Positions 1 through 12,600 of a stretch of DNA of 64,000 nucleotides are shown one piece after another. This DNA comes from Nautilus pompilius (taxonomy: Eukaryota > Mollusca > Cephalopoda > Nautilida > Nautilidae): positions 1 to 64,000 of the forward strand of contig JACATO010000605.1 in assembly GCA_018389105.1 (NCBI GenBank), in the 5' to 3' direction. The stretch's first letter is position 1; each line of letters begins with the position of its first letter. The notes beneath the pieces are model-generated. The model did no database searches and had not been told where the DNA came from. It was given only the letters and a program-made list of their open reading frames with translations. The translations under genes were made by a program, and so were the position numbers.

Positions 1-540
1 TATATCGAAGAATATATTTGTGACGTTCACGGCATTACAGTTTCCGCAGTTCTTCGACGTATATCGAAGAATCTATTTGTAACGTGGGGCTTTACAGTTT
101 CCGTAGTTCTTCGACGTGTATCGAAGAATTTACTTGTGATGTTGACGGCTTTACATATTCCTCAGTTCTTCGAAGTATTTCGAAGAAACTACTTGACACC
201 TTGACGGTCTTTCAGTTTCTGCAGTTCTATATCGAAAAATCTATTTGTGACGTTGATGGCATTACAGTTACCGCAGTTCTTCGTCATATATCGAAGAATC
301 TACTTAAGACTTTCACAGCATTACAGTTTCCGCAGTTCTTCGACCTATATCGAAGAATCTACTTGAGTCGTAGACAGCATTATATTTTCCGTAGTTCGTC
401 AACGGATATCGAAGAATTTAATTGTGACGTTGACGGCCTTTTAGTTTCCGTAGTTCGTCAACGTATATCGAAGAAATTACCTGTGACGTTGACGGCTTTA
501 CGGATTCCGCAGTTCTTCGTTGTATATCTGATAATCTACT
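1..540. repeat. Minisatellite A, ~60-bp units (copy 1)
   Basis: About nine direct repeats of roughly 60 bp run from the window edge to about 540. Each carries the motifs CGAAGAATCTACTTGTGACG, GACGGCATTACAG and TTTCCGCAGTTCTTCGACG, with scattered substitutions. At unit junctions TTCTTCGA and TCGAAGAA lie either side of a 6-nt spacer, a perfect 8-bp inverted repeat. Because units are near multiples of three, one frame stays open through the array; I regard that as a repeat artefact. The array may extend beyond the window. Confidence 0.9.
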
Positions 541-1610
541 TGAGTCATTTTCTGAATTAATATCAAACGGACATTCTATAAGCACAATCATCTTGATTTC
601 ATTACAGTTCGATCTATTAATGGCAAAAAAATATAGTAATCCATTAATCATAGCAACTTTTCCATTTAATAATGAAATAGTTGCGTTCGTAATTATACAG
701 TTTTTTTTCTTTTGAGTCGAAGTATAATTCTTTGTAATGTCGCTATCAATAAACGTCTGTGTGAATAGTGAGCCCAAATAGTGAGACTCACTGTTATGTT
801 TCATGATGAAATTTGCTGCGAAAGCCTCAGTTTTCGCAGTATGATAACTTAGCCATTGTGATCCACTTTACCGCACCTAGCTTTAGGGTAGGTCGACTTT
901 CATGTGTCTTTTCTGGGTAGTGTTAATCTTCACCCTCTTGATGTCGAATTGCTCCTTGAAGCTTCTTTCTTGCATAAAATACAATACAACGAAATACAGC
1001 TTCCTAAAACTTAACGAAAAAATGTTGACGTTTGTCCAAACATTTTTTGAAAATGTGAACACTATGAGGCAGCACCTGGGACTTTCTTCTGCAATATTTT
1101 CCGTACCACCCGCCATGATGATAAAAAAGTAAAATAATATGGGAATATCCCTGTTACACGGATAACTTTTACTTAACGCTGCGTGATTTGCGCCATCTTC
1201 GCATAAAGATAAGTTTTAAGATGAGCGTAATAGATATTCAACTAGCCTATTTAGAGCCAGTTACTGGGTGAAACTAGCCAAATAGCATCAGCTATTAATG
1301 AGATTCCAGACGTATGAGATTTTCCAAGAATTCTTCCTTAATGGCTAGAGAATCTAAGTCGAACTACGCATGTATGCTTGTCAGTGGCATCGTGTGAGAC
1401 TTGGAAAGATTCAGAAAGGAGATATATAATAATTGCATACTTGTGTTGTCACAATCTGTTTCCCTATCTGCATATGAAAACTAGCGAGAGAGAAAAGATG
1501 GATGAATTTCACATAATTTGTTCAATGCTGTTCTTTCTTGTGATCACTTTCTTTACTCCTAATGAAGACTAAATCAGAGCAAATACAAACCAGAAAGTTC
1601 TTTTTTGTAG
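541..1610. other. Non-coding stretch before exon 1, copy 1
   Basis: Probably intron or 5' flank. Short open frames occur on both strands around 900-1130 but lack splice context, coding-like composition or any family I recognise. No further feature seen. Confidence 0.5.
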
Positions 1611-1763
1611 AAATCTGCACAGAAGATATTTGAATTGACTCGTTCATTAGAATTAAAGCAGAATATGGAAGCGGATTATCAGTGCATGATTGAAAACTTG
1701 AAGAAAGAACTAGAGAAGGAAAGTAAAAAAGCTGAGTTTTTGAATAAAGAATTTATAGAAGAG
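1611..1763 (+). CDS. Coiled-coil gene, exon 1 (copy 1), 51 codons
   Basis: This is a 153-nt phase 0-0 exon. It follows a strong pyrimidine tract ending TTTTTTGTAG and is followed by a consensus donor (GAG/GTAAGT). It is open in one frame and rich in Glu, Lys and Leu (for example NLKKELEKESKKAEFLNKEF), as expected for coiled coil. Copy 2 at 24,251 differs at codon 6 (Ile here, Arg there), codon 9 (silent) and codon 50 (Glu here, Lys there). It would join in frame to the exon at 4861. Upstream exons must exist outside what I can identify, because no start codon is forced here. The coiled coil is inferred from composition and I recognise no named family. Whether copy 1 is expressed is doubtful given the frameshift in its exon 3. 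Confidence 0.55.
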
Positions 1764-3080
1764 GTAAGTATCCAGAAAAATGTCGTAAATTTTTCCTGAC
1801 TCCAACATTCGTCACAAATGTAGACCATTGAGGTACGAATCGAGATTTTTAAACAAAGATTCAAAATTAGTTCGTTGATGACTTTGACATTGCCACTCTA
1901 CAAGTAGCTAATCACGATCAATGCACTGTTTCGTTTTGCCACCAACTTAAAAATGCTATAATGGTGGAAACTGATGGAATCTCGAAATAGACGGCCGATA
2001 TCAGCAGATAACACCACGAGCCAATCAGGTATAGACTTTTCGCGTGATTTGCAATAATATAGCTGCGCAGCTGAACCTTACTATCTTTTAGTATATTTTT
2101 ACTGGTAAACTATAACATTAAGGATTGTTTCAGTATTTAAAGAAGGAATGAAACAACTTTCCTAAGAATTTACAAAACCATTTCACAGTCTTAGAGGAAA
2201 GATGTTTGTTGCTTCTACAGATTTCTGCGTTTATTTTACTTTCATTTTAAGGAAATTGTGAAACATTGTACTTGATTTATAATCATGATTTTTTTAATTT
2301 GACATGTTTGGATCACATATTGTGAGAAAATGCTCCTGTGATTGACTAGTGAGTAGGAAAGCATTGGCATCTCATGCTAGTCATCGAAGCAACGGTGCAG
2401 ACATTTGGAGTCAGGTCAGATTTCTGCCACATCTTTGGTATCAATCGCAAACTGTGAATCAAACGTTTCCTGCACATCATGGTTGTCAATCTGCAATGCA
2501 TCCGCACTGTAACCAAAACGATTACCTCTTCCTCTGTAGCTTTGTTGAGGTTATCGCCATTATTGTTTTTCTACTTTTTGGCTAATCGGCGATAAATGTT
2601 TCCCCGTCCGTAAAGAACCTGACCTCTTCGTAACACGTCTGTCACACACGCAGGTGGTTTCAAACACAGCAAACTATTTGGCATATATTCTGGCAGTCAA
2701 AATACCTTTTATCTAATTCAGTGAGTGTTCTACTTGAACACGTCAGCTTTAGCGACGTGGCTTATGATATCACAGCGTCACGCTTTGCTACTGCACAAAT
2801 ATTAATTACGTAAATTAATGCAGAAAGGTCATCGGTTTACACGTGCAATTTTGTCAACGAAATAAAATCTGAAAAACACTTTTGTTCCTAAACGGAAATG
2901 CAGCAGCAGTATGATTTATACGAAAACAACAAATAAACTGAAAGTATAAGGCATTTTCTTTACCCATTAGTAATAAGTAAATTAATGAAGCTACATTTCC
3001 GACACTTTTCCAGTAAAAGACAGCTTTAGTAGGCAAATGATGTTCACTCGCCTTAGTTGCTTTTATTTTGGAATCTTACA

Positions 3081-3168
3081 AGTGGCCCGGTGTAGATCAG
3101 AGTCAGGAAACCTGCTGGTTATTCATGTAGGTTTTGACCAACGCTCTTACACACTGCGCCCAACGGGG
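3081..3168 (-). mobile_element. Possible tRNA-derived SINE fragment (copy 1)
   Basis: On the minus strand TGGGCGCAGTGTGTAAGAGC resembles a Pol III box A of the tRNA-SINE type. About 45 nt further on there is a degraded box-B-like AGGTTTCCTGACTC. No poly-A tail or target-site duplication was found, so the call is tentative. The same sequence is in copy 2. Confidence 0.3.
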
Positions 3169-4582
3169 AAGTACACAATTAATTATTGATGTTTGAAATA
3201 TTCAAACTTTCCTATCAGTTAACAAGTATGCTCAGATGCTACTAACCAGAACACTGGGTGAGCATATGATATTGGGTTCAACACACAGGAGTGTTGGCTC
3301 TGTCACTGCTCTGTTTTCTTTGCTAAAATTATTCATGAGGTAATAAATTAAGAAAAACAACATTTTAATCTTTGCAGAAGAGTGGATTTACGTATTTCGT
3401 TATAAAAATATCTCTTACATTTCAATGATATACCCGGTCCGTATATAAGAAAGCCAGTCAATTAGGCTGCCATAAAACCCAATAACTGTATACCGTTTTG
3501 TGAAATACTCTAGGTAATAGCACATACAAGATAGGGATGGGCACAAATAATTCTGAAAGATTTTAGGAAAAGGAATTTGGTTGAATAAACCACAAGAAAT
3601 AACTAAAGTCTATAATTTTTTGTGGTCACAACGATAAAGTCAAAATGGAAGTAAGAAATGGATATCTTAAAATCTAATTTTACTAGTTTACTCCATATCA
3701 CCTGCCCTTGGCGGTAATTTATTTTACGTCCTAACAAATCCATTACTAAAACCTATTTTCTGTTCTATGAAATAAAGTAATATCCTAGCTCATTTTAATT
3801 GTGAGCCCTGCTCTTATAATGCAAATAACCGAACAATTTTCTTTGATAAAGCCCTCAAAATCCTCAGTTATTTTGAAAAAAAAATTTTTTTTAAATTTCC
3901 TCTTAAACATTAAATTCGGATTTCTTAGATCTAATTGTTTAAACAATGAAAACATTTCAATAAATTCACGCGGAACTCGCAGTAATAAACCAACATTTGT
4001 CTTTAAATAGGAACTACTCACCTGGACAGCCGAATAAAGATGTAGACGAACTAGAAATATGGACAGATGTTTTGCGTCTGCTGAATTTTCATAATGTCTT
4101 TAGATTAACGAACTGATTCGAATACTGATTTGCATTTTCTAATAATTAATGGGAAATGTGACATGAAATAGATGGCTTCGGAAATGGTGTTATGAATCAC
4201 GACCACAGGTGGGGCTGAATTGGAAGTATTCAAAAGCAGACATTTGGAAGTGATCATGCATATTGTCAATCGATGAAGTTGATTTGAGGATAGATTTTGT
4301 TTTTGCTGATCTAATGTGATGCAAAACTATGGCCATAATTGTAATGCTGCTTTTTAATATTATTTTACATGAATAATTTTACAGATTTTCTTATAAACAC
4401 GGTTCTCTTTCTTATTTTTCATTTACAATAAATATTAAACAATTTTGAAAACATATTTACATGCGAATCTTTAAATGGAGAAAATAAAGAATACATTTTT
4501 ATTTTGTAGAATTATGCGGTTTCATTTGATGTTTAATTACTCAAATTTATGCTTTATTGATCGTCCAGAAAACACATAGTAC

Positions 4583-4613
4583 CCTCTCTCTCTCTCTCTC
4601 CTCTCTCTCTCTC
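4583..4613. repeat. CT dinucleotide microsatellite
   Basis: A CT run of about 31 bp broken by one extra C. The equivalent in copy 2 (27,254-27,287) is uninterrupted and slightly longer. Confidence 0.95.
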
Positions 4614-4860
4614 GGATTTCATTTTTTAATTATTAAAAATAAAAATTATTTCTGTTAGTATTCTACTTTTTGCTTTCCTTTTGAAATTATTAATAAGCAA
4701 AATAACTATACAAGCTAAAATTTTATGTCGAACAACAGTTTTCCGAATAATATACTTTATATATAATATTTATTTATTCTCGCTAACTGATGAAGATTTC
4801 ATTGGCATCTGATTCATGTGAATGCTCTCCACAAAATCATTTTTTTATTTGTTCTATTAG

Positions 4861-5007
4861 AAAAGCAAGATTTGTCTAAATTTAGAGGCACAGTACGGAT
4901 ACGAAATAGTAAAAAACAGAGAAAGAATAAAATTGATGGAAACTGAAAAAACAGCTCTCGAGGCCATGACGGGTCAAATGAATAAAGAAGACTTGATCAG
5001 ATCACAG
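4861..5007 (+). CDS. Coiled-coil gene, exon 2 (copy 1), 49 codons
   Basis: A 147-nt phase 0-0 exon between a T-rich acceptor (TTTGTTCTATTAG) and a consensus donor (CAG/GTGAGT). The single open frame is charged and helix-prone, with KNRERIKLMETEKTALEAM in the middle, and looks like continuation of the coiled coil from exon 1. The sequence is identical in copy 2 (27,533-27,679). Because it is phase 0 at both ends, it can be included or skipped without changing frame. Function is unknown beyond a likely dimerising or scaffolding helix, which is an inference. Confidence 0.55.
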
Positions 5008-8000
5008 GTGAGTTGCCTTAAATTATTTGGCACTTACTTTTAGTGCGTTTGAGCAGCAGCAAATGATAACATTTGTTACCTGGTAAAAATTATTGAAAAT
5101 GAGAAATTTGTGTGGATTTATGGTAAGATAGCTGTGAAGTGTTAAATGATACTGACAAATATCTTTAGGTTGGTCAGCCAAGGTTCGTTCTTCAGTTTTA
5201 GTTTTAGATTCTTCTTAAAACCCAATATTATGTACACGAAAATTAGAAAATCTGAGACATTGTGATCATTGTATGATGGTTTTGTGAGAAAAAAAATCCT
5301 TAATACGATGTTTTCGTCATAGTAGGGGCAAAAGATAGGTAACTGGGAAGTTAGCAGGAGGGTGATTAGGACAGAAATTGTCATTGTGGTGCTATTGGGA
5401 ACGACAGTAGCATGTGCGTAGAGCTAAGAGTTAAAAAGGCAGGTGGTTTTCTGGAAGTTTATTGAAAATCTTTTACCGTAGAAATCCATCAAAGAAAGAA
5501 GGGTGAAAACACGAAACGGGGAGGATCCAGCTTCTACAGAGAATCTGAACCAAGAGATCTGAACTGCACAAGAAACTTTTCAAATGGGTTCTCGACAGAG
5601 TGGCCCGTTACAAGGCATGGCGAAAGAGATCATCCATGCCTAAACCGCTAAGGAATCGGCCAGAATAAGCGGTGACCTTGCGTAGACATAATCAAAAATA
5701 TCCGCATTAATGGGTGCTCAATGATCAGGATCGTGTACGGTTGCACGTATTCACATCAACCAGTTGCAACAGTAACTAAATTTTGTTATAAAAGCCATAC
5801 AAATTCATCACTAAAACAGTGGTTTTATAAGGTTCTTTCACAGGTTTAGAATATTTAGGAAAATTCATTGGAAAGACCTACAGCTGTGGAAAAAGGTCGT
5901 GCATCTCAAAGAATTTTCTAATTTTGCTTGGTAATGTTACACCATGACGGCTAAGTTTGTACGAAGCTGTAATGCTAACGTATCTAAGTGCATACCGCTT
6001 GTACTTTTCCACCTACTTAATTTTTTAAAAATGACCAAAACTGAAAAATGTAACAATTTGAAATGTAGCACACAAATGTGTGATTTCTTAAAATCCTTGT
6101 GATTCGATTAGAAAACTATTCAAAAGCAGACATTTCGAATTCATCACGGGTACAACGTCAAACTACATGGTGATGATTTGACGAGAAAGTCCGTTAAGAT
6201 GGGTTAGGCTGGATGTTTGGGCATCACTGATCGTTCCTTTTACACTTCGAAAATGAAAATCCGGATATTCCTTTGCCAACGGCATGAAGTTTGATGGCAA
6301 TAAGGATTTAATGAACATAGTATGCTGTTGTAAACAAATTTAGTTCTGCGAATGACTGAAGATATTTGGCCAAAAGTTCTTTAATATTTTTGATGCTGCA
6401 TAAGGGGAAAAGGAAAGAACTCTTTTAATTAAGAATGTTTTTTTAAAATTTTGTCTACGATAAAAACAGTGCTACCCGATTGACATGAATCAGATGACTG
6501 AAGCTTCAGGTCTTGCATTTGGTACAAATCTGAAAATTGCCTTTTCGACGAATAAATGGGCACTGATATGTGCCAATAATCTTAAAATATTAAAAATATG
6601 TACACATTGTATCTTACGTAATCTTTACAAATCAGCTACTGGTTGTAGTCATTACGATGGGATAGTGGTTAATCTAACGAACTTATAAGGATGAAGGGCC
6701 AGAGGTTGAACGCTGTGGGTAGCGTAGCGCAACCATTATCATGGTTTCTTCTCCCTCCTTTTCATTAACCAAGAAAACCGGTTTCCTTCTACATCGAAAA
6801 TTAAAGAGTATTTTTTTTCCATTTATGGTTTTCCAGGTACCTGTCGAATGCGGGTATTAAGTTGTTTGGTCTCCTCAGATGTTCATCGCCTCCAGATTAC
6901 ACTACTTAAGTGTGGCTGCTGTGCGTGCAGCAACTCCTAGACCGTAAAATAGTCATGGCAACCAGGTGTTCGCCTGTTTTCTGTAATTAGCCGATTTTCG
7001 TTTCCTTAGGTCGACCAGTATTAGATATATTTTAATAAAAACTGGCACTGTTAGAACACGGGAATATGTGAGAGTTGCACGTTTGTCTGCCCGCCATCCG
7101 TTTGTGAGTGTCGATAGCCAGAGTTGTACACCTATATCTACAAGGTAGTGAATCACAGGAGCAGGGCGTAATGTCGCAGTTGTCCGCTAGGAATCGTTGC
7201 AGCACTTGCGGCATATGGGACCACGCACTTCCAAATATGGCAAGAAGAGCCTAACTAACATTCTTCATTAATAGATTTCGGTGTGTGTATTTGTGTTTGC
7301 GTGTTCAGCTTAATGACAATGTATGTATTTTACCAGAATGAATATATACCTAGATGGCGAAAGGCATGGTGATTATATTGCTCAAACCATCACCCAGCAG
7401 TGACAAGAGCCATTCTCGTTCAGAGACCATTCTTATCGATCAGGTTAAAATTCAACTCCTCCTTGTTGGAGTTATATCGACCATAACTAAAATTCCAAGT
7501 ACCAATTTGGTACGAATTCTGAGATGATATTTAGCTTTCAACCATCTACCTTTTAAAAACTGAGATCACTCTGCTGGAGCATTTCGACGAATTCTTTTCG
7601 CTATTCTATAAATCTTTGAAAAAAAAAAGAAACGAAAAAGGATTTTGAGTATCCCCTTTTCCGAGATGCAAACCACAAGAGAGAGAAACTACCAACTTCT
7701 TCATCTTCTCATAAAAGTATATAATTATTTAACAACATTACAACTTTAACACTTTTCAAAGCATTCTTTGGCAAACTTTGTAAAGCGAAATCAGATAATA
7801 AATCCTTTTATCCTTCTCTATATTTGAACCTTCAATCTATTTGACTTATCACTTTCAGGCTTTGACTTAAAGACCAAATTTCTAAGATGCATCAGACACA
7901 ACAAACCAGTCAATTTATTTAGTTGCCAAAATCTGGAATCGCATTTAAGTACCACACTTTCTGGAGTAAACAATAATAGCAAACGTGTTTTTCTGCAATT

Positions 8001-8474
8001 GAAAAGCGCATCGAAAGAATATGGCGGACCATTTTACGTTTACAGTCTTGTTTGGAGGCTGGTATCGCAAAACATGCGCGTTCTCGGACATAAAGTTGCG
8101 CATAACCAAATATGTCAGTATCCCTGATACCACACATAAAACTATGCCAATTTCTCTTCTAACTACGCTTTTAACTTATAATTTTGACGTATAGTATTGA
8201 GAAATAACCTTTCCATGTGCCTGATATGCTCCGTTGTTGAAAGCAGCAGATCAAAACTGAAGATTTCCTTGGTACGTGAAGCTCCGTCTTCAATCCTATC
8301 ATTAAGCTTCTCTAAGTTACTTTATTGGTTACATGATAAAATAATACACACTGACAGGTTTATTTAGTAGCTACCGGCGACATTTTGTGGACACATAAAG
8401 GTTGTCGCCATTATAAGTTTTTCAAGTTTCCAATACCTTGTTTATTTTAAATGAAACTTTGTGACCATTTTCAG
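5008..8474. other. Intron 2, copy 1
   Basis: A 3.5-kb intron. It includes a less AT-rich stretch at about 6.8-7.3 kb with short overlapping minus-strand frames that have no family match I recognise. No exon with a coherent coiled-coil frame and splice sites was found in it. Confidence 0.5.
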
Positions 8475-8623
8475 CAATCATTACAAAAGGAATTGGATAA
8501 GGAGAAAAAATAAACGAGGAACTGAAGTGTAAGACGTTAGAAATAATGGAACATTTAAAACCAGCTGAACAGGAGCTCGAAAAAGTGAAAGTTGAATTGG
8601 ACGAATGTTTTGCCAAATTGAGG
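8475..8623 (+). pseudogene. Coiled-coil gene, exon 3 (copy 1), frameshifted
   Basis: The acceptor (ACCATTTTCAG) and donor (AGG/GTACGT) match those of the 150-nt exon in copy 2, but this copy is 149 nt. The lysine-coding run after GGATAAGGAG has six A here and seven in copy 2. The loss turns the next codons into AAA AAA TAA, a stop about 20 amino acids from the last upstream ATG. The remaining bases are the same in both copies. It may be a true inactivating deletion or a homopolymer sequencing error. Skipping the exon would restore the frame, since its neighbours are phase 0. Confidence 0.65.
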
Positions 8624-9327
8624 GTACGTGAAAACCTGTTTTCAAATATTCTTATCTGTAGTAAAGAAAAATCAATAAGCTACTTTTAATTTGAACAAGA
8701 TGCTACGAGACAGCCAATATTCAGATCAAATAGAATTCGATGAAATTTAGCAATGAACCCTTAACAATCTTAAGAAAGAAAAAAAAGAAAAGCTACCGTG
8801 GTTTCGGTCTTCAGTTCAGTCATCTGTATTTTTTAATGATCAGTTTAGATTTCAGTAAACTCTATTTCAAGAATGTTTTAAAAAGAAACTATCCTGGATG
8901 TTTCAAAATGAACCAGAGGGTTTTCCTCTCTCTCTATTTAAAAATTTTCATCATTGAAGCATTATGCAAAACTTTTCAGATCTTCTGCTGCAGTATCCAT
9001 ACAGAAGCTACTGACACCTGTGTTTTTATTACCATTGCATTTCTTTAAATAATAATTTAATTCAATTTATTGTAGAATTTTATGTTTGTTTACAAGTATT
9101 TCACAAAAAACACTTATATAAGCCTAATTCCTGGAACAACTCAAGATTACTAAATAACCCAGATTTATTTTTCTCTTTTGATGTCTGGACAATACATTTT
9201 CTTTTTTAAAAGAGTGTAACTTTCCTCCCAATTTTTTAACCTATTTGGCTATTTCTTGCATTTCTGTGAGTTTCATTTCAACATGAATATATTTGCACCT
9301 TTATCCTTCTTGTACTTGGTGATCCAG
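8624..9327. other. Intron 3, copy 1
   Basis: A 704-nt AT-rich intron between GTACGT and the acceptor TTGGTGATCCAG. It contains a roughly 100-codon open frame from 8740 that is Phe, Lys and Ile rich and is broken by indels in copy 2, so I do not treat it as a gene. Confidence 0.5.
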
Positions 9328-9426
9328 GAAGAAAGAAAACGAAGGGAAGAGATCGAAGCAGAAAACAAGAAAATGGAAATCAAAGTACTTGAGTCGAAAA
9401 TAAATTATTCTGAAGAGATGTTTGAC
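9328..9426 (+). CDS. Coiled-coil gene, exon 4 (copy 1), 33 codons
   Basis: A 99-nt phase 0-0 exon between acceptor GTGATCCAG and donor GAC/GTACGT. The frame encodes a highly charged helix with EERKRREEIEAENKKMEIKV near its start, a typical coiled-coil composition. It is identical in copy 2 (31,992-32,090). It follows exon 3 in frame when exon 3 is intact and also follows exon 2 in frame if exon 3 is skipped. No enzymatic motif is visible. Confidence 0.55.
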
Positions 9427-10693
9427 GTACGTAACAATTTCGAGAATAGTTAAAATTGTAGACATCTGTATTTGATATTTTCGATCTCATAATTGTATGA
9501 AAACTATTGAAAATTTTAAGCGAAAACCCCTAACACGGGAACTAATAAAACAAACAAACAAACAGGGGAGCTTTCGAATACAATCTTTGTCTATCACCAA
9601 CCAAAATTTACATCCTTGTCCAGTCAATTTGGTCTACTCAGTTAATTTCAATGATTTATGGAATTTTTAACATGGAAGCTTAAAATCAGTTTAAAATGTT
9701 TGGTTTTATCACATATTTATTGTAAAAAACAATAAAGAAAAAAATTAAAAAGAAGGGAAATAATAACATCAAAAATGAGATAAGCTAGAAAGACTTGTTT
9801 TCTTTGTTTATATTTAGATCAGTAATTTTTTGTTTATAGAGACTTTTTTCATTCCACCTGATATTGTTTGAGCTAATGTCTTGTAAGATGAAATATTTAC
9901 CAAGCCTCCGTAATGACTGCTGCCAACTCTTCTGTTATTCGTTGGTTGATTTATTGCAATATATTGCTCCATCATTGCCAATGTTTTCTCAATTAAATTT
10001 AAACCAGAAGAATTCGCATGCCAGATTTCAAGCCTATGGATTTTATTGTTCTTGAACCAACAGGGGATTTCCTTAGTATGTGATATGATGCCTTATCCTC
10101 TACAATCCAAATATTACTATTATGATGAAATTTTGTCAGAAAATTCTACAATATCTGTTTTTTTTTTGTTAAAATTTAAATATGAATTTGTATCTTTCAT
10201 CTTTGTTTTTGATGGGTTTATCCAATTGACTATACTGTTAGCAAAGAAAAAGTTGCAGATGTGGGCATTTTACGAATGATTTTGGTTTGATAAATTGCAG
10301 TTTGATTTAGATCTTTTATCCAATTTTCTTTCAAATCTAAAAACTTCACGATTATAAAAGATATTAAGTAAACGCTTATTTCTAAATATTGGTCCAATTT
10401 TTTACTTGCTAATTTGATATTTATAACAAAATGTAATCTTTTTTGTCTTTTTATAATATAAAGTTTTGTTTTTAAGCTCGGTTATGAAATTTAAGTCCAA
10501 TTTTTACTAAATATCTTTTGACACATTTATCCAATGTTTTCTTGGAAATACTTTCTTGAAATTTTTTGTAGATAATCTACTACTTGACGCAAACCTATAT
10601 GAAGTCTTTCTAAGTCTAAAATCTATTCCTCTCTTGATGAAAGTCTTTTTGTGTATCTATCTCATTTCTTTGGAGAAAAGTGTCTTGTTTCTT

Positions 10694-10737
10694 TAATAAT
10701 AATAATAATATGAAATAATAATATAATAATAATAATA

Positions 10738-10834
<97 letters not shown>

Positions 10835-10851
10835 TAAATAATAATAATAAT
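10694..10851. repeat. TAA trinucleotide microsatellite (copy 1)
   Basis: About 158 bp of (TAA)n with a few interruptions. The copy 2 equivalent (33,374-33,528) differs in the position of interruptions. The polytyrosine and polyisoleucine frames it gives are artefacts. Confidence 0.98.
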
Positions 10852-11820
10852 GTAATGTCATTGATTACATTTTAGTTTCTGCAAATACAAAGAGTTATAT
10901 CTTACAATTATTGTAAACTTAACTTAAGCATTGGGGGGGGGGGCATAAAATTACGAAGACTGAGACGTTTGATGGATTTGATATTTGACATTGCATCAAC
11001 TTAAGCTTATGAAAAGGGGATCGGACCCGTTTCCTCCGGTATTTTTCCCCCTGAGAATATTTGTGTTTATTAATTGAAAACAAGAAAAGGCTAAGCATAT
11101 TAAGATTCCATGTATACTGTTGGCGAGTTCCATATGGTAGTTGAGTGTGTTTAGCGACATCTTCTAGTGGTCCGTTTTTATTAGTAAAAGTTGGACGTTT
11201 TCCATTTATGGGTCTAATCCACATATACAAAAGCACATCTGAGAAAGACTGTAGACAATAGTTTTGTACTTTTGAGTGTCACGAAGTTGGGGAAACCGTG
11301 GCTAATTGTTATAGGGAAAAGTTGTTAGGCACTAGAAATTCCCAACTAAAAGCAAAGATGAGCTATAATCGACGTCATGTGAATTACTGGGGCCCTAACA
11401 ACTTACACTGGTTGCAACTATCTAAAGTTTCCTCTCTGTGGAGAATCAAGGAGTTTTCCACTTCAAATCATTTTCCTTTTTAGATTAATTGTGGATCATC
11501 GTTTATTCTTAGTAACACTGGGTGTTGGTCTTTAGATAATCAACTTGGACAACATAGAAGGAAAAATAACTCGCATAATTAGAGAAACCAGCTATAGCAT
11601 ATCACGAACATGGTTACGCTTAGGTGAACTTAGTAAACGATGAACAGAGAGTCAAAATGTTACCCCATGTTACCCAAATTTCACCACCCATGTACTCAGA
11701 AACCCAGTAAAACTGTTTTTTAAATGTGGGAGAAACCTGGAAAGCTTGGAGAGTGTCCCACATGGTGAGAAATAGCGAAAAAAGCCATGTAATGAACATA
11801 CACGAAATCGAGCAAGTCTT

Positions 11821-11894
11821 TATCGAGATTGGACCTTTAATCTTTATCATATCAGCCAGCCAGCTAGCCTAACCACTAAAACACTGGCCTCTCC
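11821..11894 (-). mobile_element. Possible tRNA-derived SINE fragment (copy 1)
   Basis: Minus-strand TGTTTTAGTGGTTAGGC matches a Pol III box A pattern. Roughly 40 nt later AGGTCCAATCTCG resembles box B. In plus orientation a CCAG unit is present twice here and once in copy 2. No clear ends or target-site duplication. Confidence 0.3.
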
Positions 11895-12600
11895 AAACTC
11901 AATCAGGAAATTATGTACATGCACAGAAATTGATGGCAGACTGCTGATAAGTAAACATTATTTATGGAATACTAAACATTAAATTTTTTACAGGATAAAT
12001 GAAGTTATTTTGCTCATAGTAGATTCCGATAAATTTTACGAACCAATACGATCATCAGCTGCAGTCAATTTAAATAGATCTATAATGGGTTAGTGTTATG
12101 TTAGTTAAAATAAGAATTTAAAATTAGTGAGACATGAAATAGGTTATTCTGCTGAAATCATTAACAAATTCTCACAGAAAGCATTCATTGCACCAAGTAT
12201 CAAACTTAATGGTATAATATTTAGTTTAACACAATACAGTAATAAAGTTCTTAAACAGATAACCAAGGAAATTTCATCCCATAAATAGCTACTTTGGCAA
12301 CGAACCTATTAGCCTTTTAAAGTACCAGGTGTGAATCATATAGGAATGTATAAACTGTGGACATGTTTAAAATATTTCAAATAAAGATGCCCTTTCCAAC
12401 TCATTAAAGTCTCAATTAGCAATAAAGTAAATATTGTTTTAACTCTTAAAACGTTTGCATTACTTTCTTAATTATCAAAATTTTAACATTATAATTAAAA
12501 TATTACCGTAATAAAATATTAAAAAAAACTTTATTCATAATAAAATCCTTTTTCTTCCCATTCCAAAGTATTACTTTTGTCGTTATTGTTTTTATTAAAG

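Larger units (their letters stand above)
1764..4860. other. Intron 1, copy 1
   Basis: AT-rich intron bounded by the donor at 1764 and the acceptor TTCTATTAG before 4861. It holds a possible tRNA-derived SINE fragment near 3.1 kb and a CT microsatellite near 4.6 kb. Otherwise nothing recognised. Confidence 0.55.
9427..12600. other. Intron 4, copy 1
   Basis: A 3.2-kb intron with a short AAAC repeat (about 9547-9563), the TAA microsatellite at 10.7 kb, a short G run near 10.93 kb and a possible SINE fragment near 11.85 kb. The open frames inside it have no recognisable product. Confidence 0.5.

Noticed and set aside
84-560. 158-codon plus-strand open frame
   Set aside because: It lies wholly in the 60-bp minisatellite, whose unit length keeps one frame open; no splice or start context and no family.
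418-804. 128-codon minus-strand frame, also open in copy 2 (23,080-23,445)
   Set aside because: It overlaps the minisatellite at one end and has AT-rich, non-coding-like composition. Being open in both copies means little, as the DNA is nearly identical.
6685-6760. Possible Pol III box B (AGGTTGAACGC) and SINE
   Set aside because: No matching box A at a suitable distance and no element ends.
6953-7214. Overlapping minus-strand frames of 60-67 codons (also at 29,620-29,881)
   Set aside because: No splice context, no recognised family, two frames overlap each other.
10616-10861. Polytyrosine frame, and polyisoleucine/polyasparagine frame at 33,331-33,531
   Set aside because: Simple translation of a TAA microsatellite.
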